A DNA stretch of 64,000 nucleotides, from positions 868,001-932,000 of the forward strand of contig NZ_JBEFNF010000001.1 of assembly GCF_040196175.1 (NCBI RefSeq). Reading direction: 5' to 3'. The stretch is from Halospina sp040196175 (lineage in GTDB: Bacteria > Pseudomonadota > Gammaproteobacteria > Pseudomonadales > Oleiphilaceae). The notes below the pieces were generated by a model. The model worked only from the letters and a program-made list of their open reading frames with translations. It had not been told where the DNA came from and made no database searches. The first letter of the stretch is position 1. Each line of letters opens with the position of its first letter. The position numbers and the translations under genes are program-made. Of the stretch, positions 35,670 to 45,700 are shown piece by piece.

Positions 35670-36518
35670 TCAGAGGTTGCTGAAATCGCTGGCGTCGTGG
35701 CGCTCGGGGAGCTTGGTGCTTTCCTCGCCCCAGGTCTTGTTGACCAAGCGGCCACGCTTCACCGCCGGGCGCTCGGCGATCTCATCCGCCCAGCGCATCA
35801 CATGGGTGTAGCTGTGCGCCTCCAGGAATTCGGCCGCATCGTAGACTTTGTTCTTTACCAGCGCGCCGTACCAGGGCCAGATCGCCATATCCGCAATGGT
35901 GTATTCATCGCCTGCGATGTAGCGGTTGTCCGCCAGCTGGCGGTTAAGCACATCGAGCTGGCGTTTCACTTCCATGGTGAAGCGGTTGATCGGGTACTCG
36001 TAAGATTCCGGGGCATAGGCGTAGAAATGCCCGAAACCGCCTCCAAGAAGCGGGGCCATGCCCATTTGCCAGAACAGCCACGAGAGGGTTTCAGTACGCC
36101 CGTGAATGTTGCTGGGCAGGAAATCGCCAAACTTTTCGGCCAGATAGAGCAGAATGTTGCCGGATTCGAAGAGGCGCAAGGGCGGGTCCTGAGTATGATC
36201 CATCATGGCCGGTATCTTGGAGTTCGGATTAACGGCCACAAACCCGCTACTGAACTGGTCGCCTTCAAGAATGCTGATCGGCCAGGCGTCGTATTCCGCT
36301 CCGTTGTGGCCCTGCTCAAGAAGCTCCTCCAGTAGCACTGTAACCTTCACGCCATTGGGCGTTGCCAGGGAATAGAGTTGCAGCGGATGTTTACCTATCG
36401 GCAGGTCCTTTTCATGAGTGGGGCCGGCGATGGGGCGGTTAATGCTGGCAAAGCGCCCGCCACTGGTGTGTTCTTCCCATTTCCAGACTTTCGGAGGCGT
36501 GTAGTTGTTTTCACTCAT
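35670..36518 (-). CDS. yghU: Glutathione S-transferase, YghU type
   Basis: 282-residue GST of the nu class. It has the long N-terminal extension KVWKWEEHTSGGRFASINRPIAG, the thioredoxin-like domain with LYSLATPNGVKV, the glutathione site SKIPAM and LFESGNILLYLAEK, and the helical domain to the end. E. coli YghU binds two glutathiones and has disulfide reductase and peroxidase activity. It is transcribed on the minus strand upstream of the convergent MFS gene. The upstream 78 bases carry no definite promoter. Confidence 0.9.
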   Translation of the reverse strand: MSENNYTPPKVWKWEEHTSGGRFASINRPIAGPTHEKDLPIGKHPLQLYSLATPNGVKVTVLLEELLEQGHNGAEYDAWPISILEGDQFSSGFVAVNPNSKIPAMMDHTQDPPLRLFESGNILLYLAEKFGDFLPSNIHGRTETLSWLFWQMGMAPLLGGGFGHFYAYAPESYEYPINRFTMEVKRQLDVLNRQLADNRYIAGDEYTIADMAIWPWYGALVKNKVYDAAEFLEAHSYTHVMRWADEIAERPAVKRGRLVNKTWGEESTKLPERHDASDFSNL

Positions 36519-36596
36519 GGTTGCAATCTCTCACTGCGTTCGGGATCTCGGCGGAATACGACCGATATTGTGGAGTATGCCATTCACAGGCCGGGT

Positions 36597-36995
36597 TCAA
36601 TAAGCATCCCGGATCAGATCGATTCCCGGTTTCAGAACACGGCGCCATTGCGCATCCAATGAGGCGTCGTATTCCGAGTCGTGTTTGGCAACCGCCTTCA
36701 TCAGCGCGTCCAGCCAAATGGAATACCATTCGGGTGCTATGTCATAACCGTGTCGTGAATGGGTTTCGGCCAGCTGCTTCAGTTTTGTGTCCGGCATTCC
36801 CCGGGCATAGAGAATCAGCTGCATGATGCCGTTGCGCAGCAGATGGCGCTGTTGCTTCATGTCGGTATCGCGGAACTGATCCTTGATGGTCTGTGAGCTG
36901 CTCATAAAGTAGTCATAGAAATCAATAAAGAACTGTTCGTCCGTGCAGACCCGCCCGTAACTCTGGAATACTGCTTCGACTTCAGAGCTGTCCAT
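36597..36995 (-). CDS. Single-domain globin
   Basis: 132-residue protein with the globin pattern: YGRVCTDEQFFIDFYDYFM (helices A-B), QQRHLLRNGIMQLILYARG (E helix region), and KLKQLAETHSRHGYDI, in which His79 is the likely proximal heme ligand (F8). The terminal helices end PGIDLIRDAY. It resembles bacterial group-1/sensor-type globin domains more than flavohemoglobin, since no reductase domain is present. The heme role (oxygen or NO) is inferred. It is immediately upstream of the GST gene on the same strand, so a shared stress transcript is possible. Confidence 0.82.
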   Translation of the reverse strand: MDSSEVEAVFQSYGRVCTDEQFFIDFYDYFMSSSQTIKDQFRDTDMKQQRHLLRNGIMQLILYARGMPDTKLKQLAETHSRHGYDIAPEWYSIWLDALMKAVAKHDSEYDASLDAQWRRVLKPGIDLIRDAY

Positions 36996-37037
36996 ACGAT
37001 CCTCTGCCTGTTTCTGTCCGTGTGTCTTAAGGCGGGA

Positions 37038-37925
37038 TTATAGACCAGTAAAATCGGTTTGTGTTGACGCGCTTACGGTCTGGAGCAGCGCACGCGCGGC
37101 TCTTCCGGGTTCACGCCCGCGGATGCCTACAGCTCCCAGCAAACGGGTCAGGGGATCGGAGATATCGAGGGCCACCAGGCTGTTATCGAGCATTGTGTTG
37201 GGCAGTACCGACCAGCCCAGACCCACGCTGCTCATCATTTTGATGGTTTCAAGGTAATTGGTGGGCATCTGGGCATCCAGAGTGATGCCATGTTGAAGAA
37301 AGTGGTGGGAGACTACCCGGTAGGTTTCAGTGGTACTGGCAGGCAGGATGGCCTGATAGTGGGCTATGTCCTGGAGCGTCAGCTGATCAGCCCGGGCCAG
37401 TGGGTGATCCGGGCCACAAACGAAGCTCATCGGATCTTCCCAGGAGCACCAGACCTGGAAGCGTTCCATGATCCGATCGTTGAGCGTAACCCAGGCGAGC
37501 GGGGCGTCATGCTGGTGCAGCTGTTGGAACACCTGCTCGGACTCGAGAAACTGCAGGTTGAAGGTCAGTTCAGGTTCGGTTTGCTGAAGGGCCCGCAGCC
37601 ATTTGGGCAGGTGATGGAGGCCAATATGGTGGCTGGTGATCAATGACAGGGGGCCCTGCATACGATGGTCAAGGCTGGCGATGGCTTCCCGGGCGTTGTG
37701 CAGATCGTCGAGTACCTTTCTGGCATGCGGGAGCAAGGCGTGGCCGGCGTCGGTCAGCCGCAGACCCCTGCCGCTGCGTTCGATGAGGGGGCGGCCGGTC
37801 TGGTGCTCCAGGGTCGCGATGCGTTTGCTGACAGCGGATTGGGTCAGATGCAGGGCTTCGGCGGCTTCGGAGAAGGAGCTGGTATCGATGACGGTGATGA
37901 AGGCGATGAGGGATTGCGTGTCCAT
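37038..37925 (-). CDS. LysR-type regulator divergent from leuC
   Basis: 295-residue LysR-family protein. The N-terminal helix-turn-helix (SFSEAAEALHLTQSAVSKRIATLEHQTG) and the effector-binding domain are complete. It is divergent from leuC across a 232-base gap, the same arrangement as PA3122/leuC in Pseudomonas, so regulation of the leucine genes is plausible. A T-N11-A palindrome at 38018-38032 is a candidate binding site. The effector is unknown, though an isopropylmalate-type intermediate is the usual guess. Confidence 0.88.
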   Translation of the reverse strand: MDTQSLIAFITVIDTSSFSEAAEALHLTQSAVSKRIATLEHQTGRPLIERSGRGLRLTDAGHALLPHARKVLDDLHNAREAIASLDHRMQGPLSLITSHHIGLHHLPKWLRALQQTEPELTFNLQFLESEQVFQQLHQHDAPLAWVTLNDRIMERFQVWCSWEDPMSFVCGPDHPLARADQLTLQDIAHYQAILPASTTETYRVVSHHFLQHGITLDAQMPTNYLETIKMMSSVGLGWSVLPNTMLDNSLVALDISDPLTRLLGAVGIRGREPGRAARALLQTVSASTQTDFTGL

Positions 37926-38017
37926 TAAGAGTGTCTCCAGCCGTCAGGTCTTTACAGCGGGAGCCGCGCCCGCCACTCCCATTTCAGGCGCTTTCGCTCC
38001 CGCGCAACTGGCATAGT

Positions 38018-38032
38018 ATTCTTGCTTGGAAT
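38018..38032. promoter_or_regulatory. LysR-type T-N11-A box in leuC promoter
   Basis: ATTC (38018-38021) and GAAT (38029-38032) flank 7 bases, giving the T-N11-A motif typical of LysR-family sites. It overlaps a -10-like TAGTAT at 38014-38019 and lies in the divergent gap between the LysR gene and leuC, 126 bases before the leuC start. The rest of the 232-base gap has no other clear element. Confidence 0.4.
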
Positions 38033-38157
38033 TCAGACCAGGAAAAACATGAATTGAGGTGATCTGAAAAGAGTCTGTACCATGACGGGTAAATCGGTCA
38101 AACCACGTTCAGTCTGTTATCAGATCGGGCGTGGTCGCCTGCAAGGGGAGTAGCGCC

Positions 38158-39585
38158 ATGAGTGGCAAGACACTGTACGACAAGCTTTGGGATTCCCACC
38201 TGGTGAAGGAGCGTGCTGATGGCTCCTGCCTGATCTACATCGATCGGCACATGCTGCATGAGGTGACGTCGCCGCAGGCCTTTGAAGGGCTTCGACTTGC
38301 CGGGCGCAAACCTTGGCGGATTGATGCGAATCTGGCGACGGTGGATCATAACGTCCCCACTACCGGGCGCGAGAATGGCGTTGAGGGGATCGCGGATCCG
38401 ATTTCGCGGACCCAGGTCCAGACCCTGGATGACAACTGTGATGAGTTCGGGATTGTCGAGTACGGCATGAGCGATCAGCGCCAGGGTATCGTGCATGTGA
38501 TCGGGCCTGAGCAGGGGGCGACTCTGCCGGGAATGACGGTTGTCTGCGGGGATTCGCATACCTCCACGCATGGGGCTTTCGGAGCGCTGGCGCACGGTAT
38601 AGGGACTTCTGAAGTTGAGCATGTGCTGGCAACCCAGTGCCTGGTTCAGCAGAAGTCGAAGAATATGCTGGTGCAGGTGGACGGGGAGCTTAAGCCGGGC
38701 ATTACGGGTAAGGATGTGATGCTGGCGATCATCGGTAAGATCGGTACGGCGGGTGGTACGGGTTATGCCATTGAATATGCGGGCTCGGCGATTCGCGGTC
38801 TGTCGATGGAGGCACGTATGACGATGTGCAACATGTCCATCGAGGCGGGCGCCCGCGCCGGTATGGTAGCAGTGGATGACAAAACCATCGATTATGTGAA
38901 GGGCAGGCCGATGGCGCCTAAAGGCGAGATGTGGGACCGGGCTGTCGAGGCATGGCGCCAGCTCAAGAGCGACAAGGACGCGGCCTTCGACAAAGTAGTC
39001 CATCTGGATGCCGCTGAGATTCAACCCCAGGTAAGCTGGGGGACCTCGCCAGAGATGGTTACCAACGTTGGCGATCGTGTTCCGGATCCGGCAAATGAAG
39101 CCGATCCGATCAAGCGTGAGGGGATGGAGCGTGCCCTGAAGTACATGGGGCTTGAGCCCAATACGCCAATGACCCAGATCAAGCTGGACCGGATCTTCAT
39201 CGGATCCTGTACCAATGCCCGCATTGAGGATCTGCGCGAGGCCGCGTCCATCCTCAAGGGCCAGACCATTGCCGCAACGCTCAGGCAGGCGATGGTGGTG
39301 CCGGGGTCCGGTATGGTGAAGGCGCAGGCCGAAGAAGAAGGGCTGGACCGGATCTTCATTGATGCTGGCTTCGAATGGCGTGAACCAGGGTGTTCCATGT
39401 GTCTGGGCATGAATCCCGACCAGTTGGGTGATGGTGAGCACTGTGCGTCCACCTCCAACCGTAATTTCGAGGGCCGGCAGGGCTTTGGCGGACGCACCCA
39501 TCTGGTGAGTCCGGCCATGGCAGCGGCCGCGGCCATGCATGGCCATTTTGTGGATATTTGCGAGTACTACGACAGGGTTGGGTGA
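38158..39585 (+). CDS. leuC: 3-isopropylmalate dehydratase large subunit
   Basis: 475-residue aconitase-family protein, the standard length. It contains DNVPTTGR-like dehydratase N-terminal features (THDHNVPTTGR region), the iron-sulfur ligands in GSCTNARIEDLREAA and CSMCLGMNPD, and TSNRNFEGRQG. With LeuD it isomerises 2-isopropylmalate to 3-isopropylmalate in leucine synthesis. The ATG at 38158 follows AGGGGAG. It starts the leuCDB run and is probably regulated by the divergent LysR gene. Confidence 0.97.
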   Translation: MSGKTLYDKLWDSHLVKERADGSCLIYIDRHMLHEVTSPQAFEGLRLAGRKPWRIDANLATVDHNVPTTGRENGVEGIADPISRTQVQTLDDNCDEFGIVEYGMSDQRQGIVHVIGPEQGATLPGMTVVCGDSHTSTHGAFGALAHGIGTSEVEHVLATQCLVQQKSKNMLVQVDGELKPGITGKDVMLAIIGKIGTAGGTGYAIEYAGSAIRGLSMEARMTMCNMSIEAGARAGMVAVDDKTIDYVKGRPMAPKGEMWDRAVEAWRQLKSDKDAAFDKVVHLDAAEIQPQVSWGTSPEMVTNVGDRVPDPANEADPIKREGMERALKYMGLEPNTPMTQIKLDRIFIGSCTNARIEDLREAASILKGQTIAATLRQAMVVPGSGMVKAQAEEEGLDRIFIDAGFEWREPGCSMCLGMNPDQLGDGEHCASTSNRNFEGRQGFGGRTHLVSPAMAAAAAMHGHFVDICEYYDRVG

Positions 39586-39589
39586 GACC

Positions 39590-40234
39590 ATGAAGGCATT
39601 CACGAAACACACGGGGCTGCTTGCACCCATGGATCGATCCAACGTTGATACCGACATGATCATCCCCAAGCAGTTTCTCAAGTCCATCAAGCGCACGGGG
39701 TTTGGGCCCAACCTGTTCGATGAGCTGCGCTATCAGGATGAGGGGAAGCCAGGCAAGGACAACAGTAAGCGTCCGCTCAATCCGGATTTTGTCCTCAATC
39801 AGCCGCGTTATCAGGGCGCCAGTGTGCTGCTGGCGCGGGCCAATTTCGGCTGTGGATCGAGCCGCGAGCATGCGCCCTGGGCACTGGAGGACTTCGGTTT
39901 CCGGGCAATCATTGCACCAAGTTTTGCCGACATCTTCTACAACAACTGCTTTAAGAATGGAGTGTTACCCGTTGTTCTTAAACAGGAAGAGGTCGATGAG
40001 CTTTTTCAGGCTGTGGAGGCCGTGGAAGGGTATTCGTTAACCGTGGATCTGGAGAACCAGACCGTTTCGACGCCGGATGGTAAAACCTATCGGTTCGATG
40101 TGGATGAATTCCGCCGGCATTGCCTGCTCAACGGCCTCGACGATATTGGGGTGACACTGGAAGATGCGGATGCCATCCGCAGTTATGAGCAGCGCCGCAA
40201 GCAGGAAGCGCCCTGGCTGTTTCCGGCGGATTGA
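39590..40234 (+). CDS. leuD: 3-isopropylmalate dehydratase small subunit
   Basis: 214-residue small subunit carrying the swivelling domain of the isomerase. The signature NVDTDMIIPKQFLKSIKRTGFG and the active-site loop ANFGCGSSREHAPWAL are present. It begins 4 bases after leuC, with the ribosome site GGGTTGGGTGAG, and is surely cotranscribed. Length is normal. Confidence 0.97.
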   Translation: MKAFTKHTGLLAPMDRSNVDTDMIIPKQFLKSIKRTGFGPNLFDELRYQDEGKPGKDNSKRPLNPDFVLNQPRYQGASVLLARANFGCGSSREHAPWALEDFGFRAIIAPSFADIFYNNCFKNGVLPVVLKQEEVDELFQAVEAVEGYSLTVDLENQTVSTPDGKTYRFDVDEFRRHCLLNGLDDIGVTLEDADAIRSYEQRRKQEAPWLFPAD

Positions 40235-40272
40235 ATAGTATTCAGACATCAAACTTTCAGGATGATGACACC

Positions 40273-41358
40273 ATGACACAGAAGGTACTTTTACTCCCGG
40301 GCGACGGTATTGGTCCGGACGTTATTGAACAGACCCGTGTCGTTCTGGAGCGCGTTAGTGAGCGCAGTGCCCTGGGCCTGAGTTTTGATGAGGCTCTGGT
40401 GGGCGGTTCTGCCATCGACGCTGCGGGAACAGCGCTCCCTGATGACACCATGGCAAAGGCTCGGGAGGCTGGTGGCGTTCTTCTGGGTGCGGTGGGTGGT
40501 CCCAAATGGGATCATCTTGAGATGGCTGAACGCCCCGAAAAGGGACTTCTGGGTCTGCGTTCCGGTCTGGGACTGTTTGCCAATCTGCGTCCGGCGTTTC
40601 TTTATCCCCAGCTGGCGGAAGCATCCAGCCTGCGTCCGGAAGTGGTGAGCGGATTGGATATTGTTATTGTGCGCGAGCTGACCGGGGGGATCTACTTCGG
40701 TCAGCCGCGTGGTATTGAGACATTGACAAATGGCGAACGCGAGGGCCTCAACACTTACCGTTACAACGAGTCTGAGATCCGTCGCATCGGGCGGGTCGCG
40801 TTTGAATCGGCCCGCCAGCGCAACAAACGGGTCTGTTCCATCGACAAGGCCAATGTTCTCGAAGTGACCGTGCTGTGGCGGGAAGTCATGAATGAGCTTG
40901 CGCAGGAATACCCGGATGTTGAGCTGAGCCACATGTATGTGGATAACGCCGCCATGCAGCTGGTGCGCGATCCGAACCAGTTTGATGTGATTGTCACCGG
41001 CAATATGTTCGGTGATATCCTGTCCGATGAGGCCGCTATGCTGACGGGCTCAATCGGTATGCTACCGTCAGCGGCACTTAACGAGAGCAAGCAGGGCATG
41101 TACGAACCCTGCCACGGCTCGGCGCCGGATATTGCCGGTCAGGATAAGGCGAACCCGCTGGCGACGATCCTCTCCGGAGCCATGATGCTGCGCTACAGTT
41201 TCGGTATGGAAGAGGCGGCCAGCGCTATAGAAAAGGCGGTGCGGGACGTTCTGGAGCAGAAACTGCGCACGCCGGACATCCATTTTGAGGGAACGCAGCT
41301 TGTGGGCACCCGTGCCATGGGCGAAGCGGTCCTTTCAGCCCTGGATGCTCACTTGTAA
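40273..41358 (+). CDS. leuB: 3-isopropylmalate dehydrogenase
   Basis: 361-residue NAD-dependent decarboxylating dehydrogenase, third step of leucine synthesis. It starts LLPGDGIGPDV, with GGPKW (substrate region), VRELTGGIYFG, KANVLE and NMFGDILSDEAAMLTGSIGMLPSA as family signatures. The ATG at 40273 follows AGGA in the leuD-leuB gap of 38 bases. In Pseudomonas a small methyltransferase gene lies between leuD and leuB; it is not present here. Confidence 0.97.
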   Translation: MTQKVLLLPGDGIGPDVIEQTRVVLERVSERSALGLSFDEALVGGSAIDAAGTALPDDTMAKAREAGGVLLGAVGGPKWDHLEMAERPEKGLLGLRSGLGLFANLRPAFLYPQLAEASSLRPEVVSGLDIVIVRELTGGIYFGQPRGIETLTNGEREGLNTYRYNESEIRRIGRVAFESARQRNKRVCSIDKANVLEVTVLWREVMNELAQEYPDVELSHMYVDNAAMQLVRDPNQFDVIVTGNMFGDILSDEAAMLTGSIGMLPSAALNESKQGMYEPCHGSAPDIAGQDKANPLATILSGAMMLRYSFGMEEAASAIEKAVRDVLEQKLRTPDIHFEGTQLVGTRAMGEAVLSALDAHL

Positions 41359-41428
41359 GAGGGCTTCGCCTGCAAGAGCTCAGGGCTCAGATATACAAAC
41401 CCAGTAGGTTACAAACAGAGGCGGAACA

Positions 41429-42547
41429 ATGAAGCGAGTAGGTCTGGTTGGCTGGCGTGGCATGGTCGGTTCCGTGCTGATGCAGCGGATGCAGGAAGAG
41501 GATAACTTTGCTGGCATCGAGCCGGTATTCTTTACCACATCGCAAGCAGGGAAGCCGGCGCCGGACTTTGGCAAAGAGGCGCCTCCGCTTAAGGATGCCC
41601 GGGATATTCAGGAACTGAAGGCGATGGACATCATTGTCACCTGCCAGGGTGGTGACTACACCAATGAAGTCTATGGGCCTCTGCGTGAAGCTGGCTGGGA
41701 CGGCTACTGGATTGATGCGGCCTCCGCGCTGCGCATGGAAGACAGTTCTGTCATTGTCCTTGACCCGGTGAATCGTGGTGTCATTGACCGGTCTCTGGAC
41801 GCGGGGCGGCGCGATTTCATCGGCGGTAACTGTACCGTCAGTCTGATGTTGATGGGGATCGGGGCGCTTTTCGATCACGACCTGGTGGAATGGATTAGCC
41901 CTATGACCTATCAGGCCGCGTCGGGCTCTGGCGCCAAGCACATGCGCGAACTCCTGGACCAGATGGGGGCTCTGAATGGCGCGGTTTCCGATCTGCTGGC
42001 CGATCCTTCTTCCGCGATTCTGGAGATTGACCGGCAGGTGACCACAACCATGCGCAGTGGCGAGTTTCCGACGGAGAACTTTGGCGTGCCCTTGGCTGGC
42101 AGTCTGATCCCCTGGCTCGACAAACCCATGCCATCCGGTCAGAGTAAGGAAGAGTGGAAAGCGGGCGCCGAGAGCAACAAGATTCTGGGGCGCACCGATA
42201 ACCCAGTGCCAATTGACGGTACCTGCGTGCGCGTTGGCGCCATGCGCAGCCACAGCCAAGCGCTGACGATCAAGCTCCGTCAAGACGTTCCGCTTTCCGA
42301 TATCGAGGCTATGCTTCAGGAACATAGCCCGTGGTGCGAGTTTGTGCCGAATGAGCAGCAGGCCAGTATGGAGAAGCTCAGTCCGGCTTATGCTACGGGG
42401 TCGCTGAATGTGCCCGTTGGCCGGCTGCGTAAGCTGGCCATGGGCGGGCAATACCTCAATGCCTTCACGGTCGGTGACCAGCTGCTGTGGGGCGCCGCTG
42501 AGCCGCTGCGGCGGATGCTGGCCATTCTGCTTGAGCGCAATGGCTGA
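41429..42547 (+). CDS. asd: Aspartate-semialdehyde dehydrogenase
   Basis: 372-residue enzyme reducing aspartyl phosphate to the semialdehyde for lysine, threonine, methionine and diaminopimelate. The N-terminal GWRGMVGSVLMQRMQEE NADP-binding start, the catalytic cysteine in GGNCTVSLML, and the substrate-binding YQAASGSGAKHMREL identify the Gram-negative group. The ATG has a GAGGCGGA site. It lies 70 bases after leuB, in the same order as Pseudomonas (leuB-asd-fimV). Confidence 0.97.
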   Translation: MKRVGLVGWRGMVGSVLMQRMQEEDNFAGIEPVFFTTSQAGKPAPDFGKEAPPLKDARDIQELKAMDIIVTCQGGDYTNEVYGPLREAGWDGYWIDAASALRMEDSSVIVLDPVNRGVIDRSLDAGRRDFIGGNCTVSLMLMGIGALFDHDLVEWISPMTYQAASGSGAKHMRELLDQMGALNGAVSDLLADPSSAILEIDRQVTTTMRSGEFPTENFGVPLAGSLIPWLDKPMPSGQSKEEWKAGAESNKILGRTDNPVPIDGTCVRVGAMRSHSQALTIKLRQDVPLSDIEAMLQEHSPWCEFVPNEQQASMEKLSPAYATGSLNVPVGRLRKLAMGGQYLNAFTVGDQLLWGAAEPLRRMLAILLERNG

Positions 42548-42601
42548 ATCTGGAAGGATTCTGTGCCCTGGTCTGGCGTGAAACGGGGCGCATTCCCGCC
42601 A

Positions 42602-42624
42602 GCCGGGCATCGTCCTTGCCCGGC
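42602..42624 (+). terminator. 8-bp stem-loop after asd
   Basis: GCCGGGCA (42602-42609) pairs with TGCCCGGC (42617-42624) around a 7-base loop, followed by GATTTATT. It probably ends the leu-asd transcript before fimV. The T run is weak. Confidence 0.55.
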
Positions 42625-42749
42625 GATTTATTGCGTAATTCGCGTTTATCAACAATACTTCCGCTTAACTTCATAATTACAGGTGTATTTCCTTAATCTG
42701 CGCGGAATTCGCGGATGGCTGCCTGACGAGAACGGGGAAAGGATACGGC

Positions 42750-45700
42750 ATGAAAGTACGCAAACTGGCGGTGGCGCTCGCCCTGGCTGGCGGGCTTGGA
42801 TCAGGTCTTGCTCAGGCTCTTGGCATGGGCGAGGGGCGCATACTAACGAACCTGAACGAACCGCTCCGGGCTGAAATTGAGATCAGTGAACCGCGTGATC
42901 TTTCCGCGGACCAGATCAAGGTCTCTCTGGCGCCGGAATCTGAATTTGAGCGCGCTGGCCTTCGCCGGATGGATGTACTCCACGACCTGAAGTTCGAGGT
43001 GGTCGAATCCGACGGGGGATTCCAGATCGAGGTCACTTCCGAAGGGCCTATCCGGGAACCCTTCCTGAATTTTCTGGTGGAGCTGACCTGGCCGAAAGGA
43101 CGGTTGCTGCGCGAATATTCGTTCCTTGTGGATCCTCCGTCCCGCGATCCCGGCCCAGAAGCCATTGGTCCCAGCGCGGAGACGGAAGGTGGCGGTACCC
43201 AGGCCCGATCTGAGCCGGCTTCGCAGCGCCAACAGCAACAGGCCAGTACAGCTGCTGCCGGGGCACCTGAAGAATACGGTCCCACTGGCGCTAATGATAC
43301 ACTCTGGGGCATTGCCGGTGAGGTCAGCCCCTCCAGCGATCTGAATCGCCATCAGGTGATGTTGGCAATCCAGGACGCCAATCCCAAGGCTTTTGCCAAT
43401 AACAATATCAATGAAATGCGCCGTGGCCATGTCCTGCGTATCCCGCCTGAGGAGGCGATGCGTTCGCGTTCCAGGCAGGAAGCGATCCAACAGGTCGTGG
43501 CGCAGAACGAACGCCACCAGCAGGGAACTCAGCGCCAGGCGTCAACAGATTCTTCTCCCAGGGCGCCGCAGGCAGATGACTCGGCGGAAACGGCACAACA
43601 GGCTCCGTCATCGGAAGCGCAACCTTCACCCGGTGAGTCTGGCGATGACGGTGAGGATGAGCTCCGTATCCTGGTGGCGGATGGTGAAAACAGCGGCGAT
43701 GATGGAACCATGGCCGGGATGGGTGATGGCGAGGGTGACGAACGGCTCGCCTCTGCTCTGGAGGAGCTGGACCGTGCCGAGAGGGATCGTGAAGAGCTAT
43801 CGGATCGTCTGGCGGATCTGGAGAAACAGCTTGATACTATGAGCCAGTTGATTGAGCTGAAAGACGATCAGCTGGCAGAAATGGAACAGCGGCTTGCCGA
43901 GGCACGCGAGAACAACGGGGCGTCCGACGTCCAGGCTTCGGGTGAAACTGCGGAGGCCGCGCAAGGGGGCTCTGGCGAGGCTCCGGACGCCCAGTCTGAG
44001 TCCACTGACAGTCGCGACGATTCCGGCAGCGAGGTTGTGACTGAATCTGAGGCCCAGCAAACTCAAGGTCAGGAACCGACGACTGGCGATGAAGAGTCTG
44101 AACCCGCCGTCGCCTCAAGTTCAGGCGGTGAATCCGGTGATGGCGATGGCGCTGCTCAATCCGATTCGGAACAGACAGAGGGCAAGGGCGCGCCCGCCAA
44201 TCTAACTCAGGTCTTTCAGCGCGTGGTCAACGATCCCCGCTACCAGATCGGAGCAGGCGTTCTGGGTATAGGGTTGCTGGGACTGCTCTGGGGGCTTGCA
44301 CGACGTAACGCGGCCCGGGAACAGGCTTTCTACGATCAGCTGAAGGATGTAGCCGAAACGTCGGATGAACCGGTTGAGGATGAGCAGGCACTGGATCTGA
44401 GTGCGGCCGCTGATGAATCCGAAGAGTCGTTGACTGACGCTGAGCAGGCCTCTGACAGTCAGGACGGTGAAGACGCGTTGGCTGAGGCTGATGTCTATCT
44501 TGCCTATGGGCGCCATGAACAGGCTGCGCGCCATCTGGAGCAAGCTATTTCGGCCGAGCCAAGTCGGGTGGATCTGCGGCTCAAGCTGCTTGGCGTCTAT
44601 GCGGATGCCGGTGAATCGGAGAATTTCGAAAAGCAGTATCGTGAGCTCAGTGCTTTCAATGATGATGACGTCATGCAGCAGGCCGACGATCTGCGCAGCC
44701 AGCTGGACACATCTGACGAAGACATCAGTATTGAGGACCTGACCGAGCAGCTGAAGACGGGTACCGGCTCCGAAGCCGAAATGGTGGGCGAATCGCCTGG
44801 TGAAGAGCAGTCGCCCGTTGCGGAAGATTTGCTCGAAGACGATGAGTTTGATTTCAGCGCCCTTGATGATGTGGATGATCTGCTGGGTGAATCTTCTGAC
44901 GTTGCAAAGGATACGGCCACCTCGGACAGTGAGAAGGAGACTGAGGAAGAGGCTCAGGCTGAAGAGTTCAGTATCGATTTCGATCTGGGCGAGGATGAAA
45001 AACCAGTTGCCCCCGAAATGACTGACTCTGGCTCAGAGACGGAAGAAGATGTGGCAGACCTTGGTTTCTCCATGGACGATTTGGAACTGGAGGAGCCCCG
45101 AGAGCCGGAGAATGAGTCAGTGCCTGAGCTGGATGCCGGACTCTCCGAAGAGCAACCCGAGACGGGGTCCAGCCACACTACCGAAACCGCCGAAACCACG
45201 GCGCAGACGGATGCCGAGCTGACACTGGATGAGCTTGATCTGGAGCTGGAAACAGAGGCGCCAGCGCCATCAGAGGAAAAACCAGAGGGGACACCTGAAG
45301 CGCCAGCGCAAGCTGAATCAGGGCCATCTTCAGAGTCGGAGTTTGATGATTCCTTCCTTGAGGAGCTGGATGCGGAGCTGGATCGGGTGACTGGTGAGGA
45401 AGCGGAAAGCGATGAGCCTGTGGCTACGACAGCACAAGCGCCGGCGCCGGAGTCTGATGATGAACTGGAAGATCTGGCTCTGGACGTCTCCGAGGAAGAT
45501 CTTGAGCTGGCCGAGGAGGTTGCTCAGGAAGGCATGGCCGAAGACCCGCAACAGCCGGGGCAGGGTGAGGCGTCAACGGATAAAGCGGACGCACCCGCCG
45601 ACCAGCTGGAAGAAAGTCTGATGGACTCGGAAGCAGACGATCTCGGTCTTGAGAGTGCTCTTTCCGACGATGAATTGGCCGCTCTGGAAGGTGAGGAAAC

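Noticed and set aside
36591..36612. GGGTTCAA-containing inverted repeat that looks like a tRNA T-arm.
   Set aside because: The loop is 12 bases instead of 7 and no acceptor, D or anticodon arms can be drawn. It is just a short palindrome at the end of the globin gene.
38098..39711. Long open frame on the minus strand over leuC/leuD (537 codons).
   Set aside because: It is antisense to well-conserved leuC; its translation shows no family motif and reflects codon bias of the opposite strand.
41387..42655. Minus-strand open frame over asd.
   Set aside because: Antisense to asd, which has all catalytic motifs.
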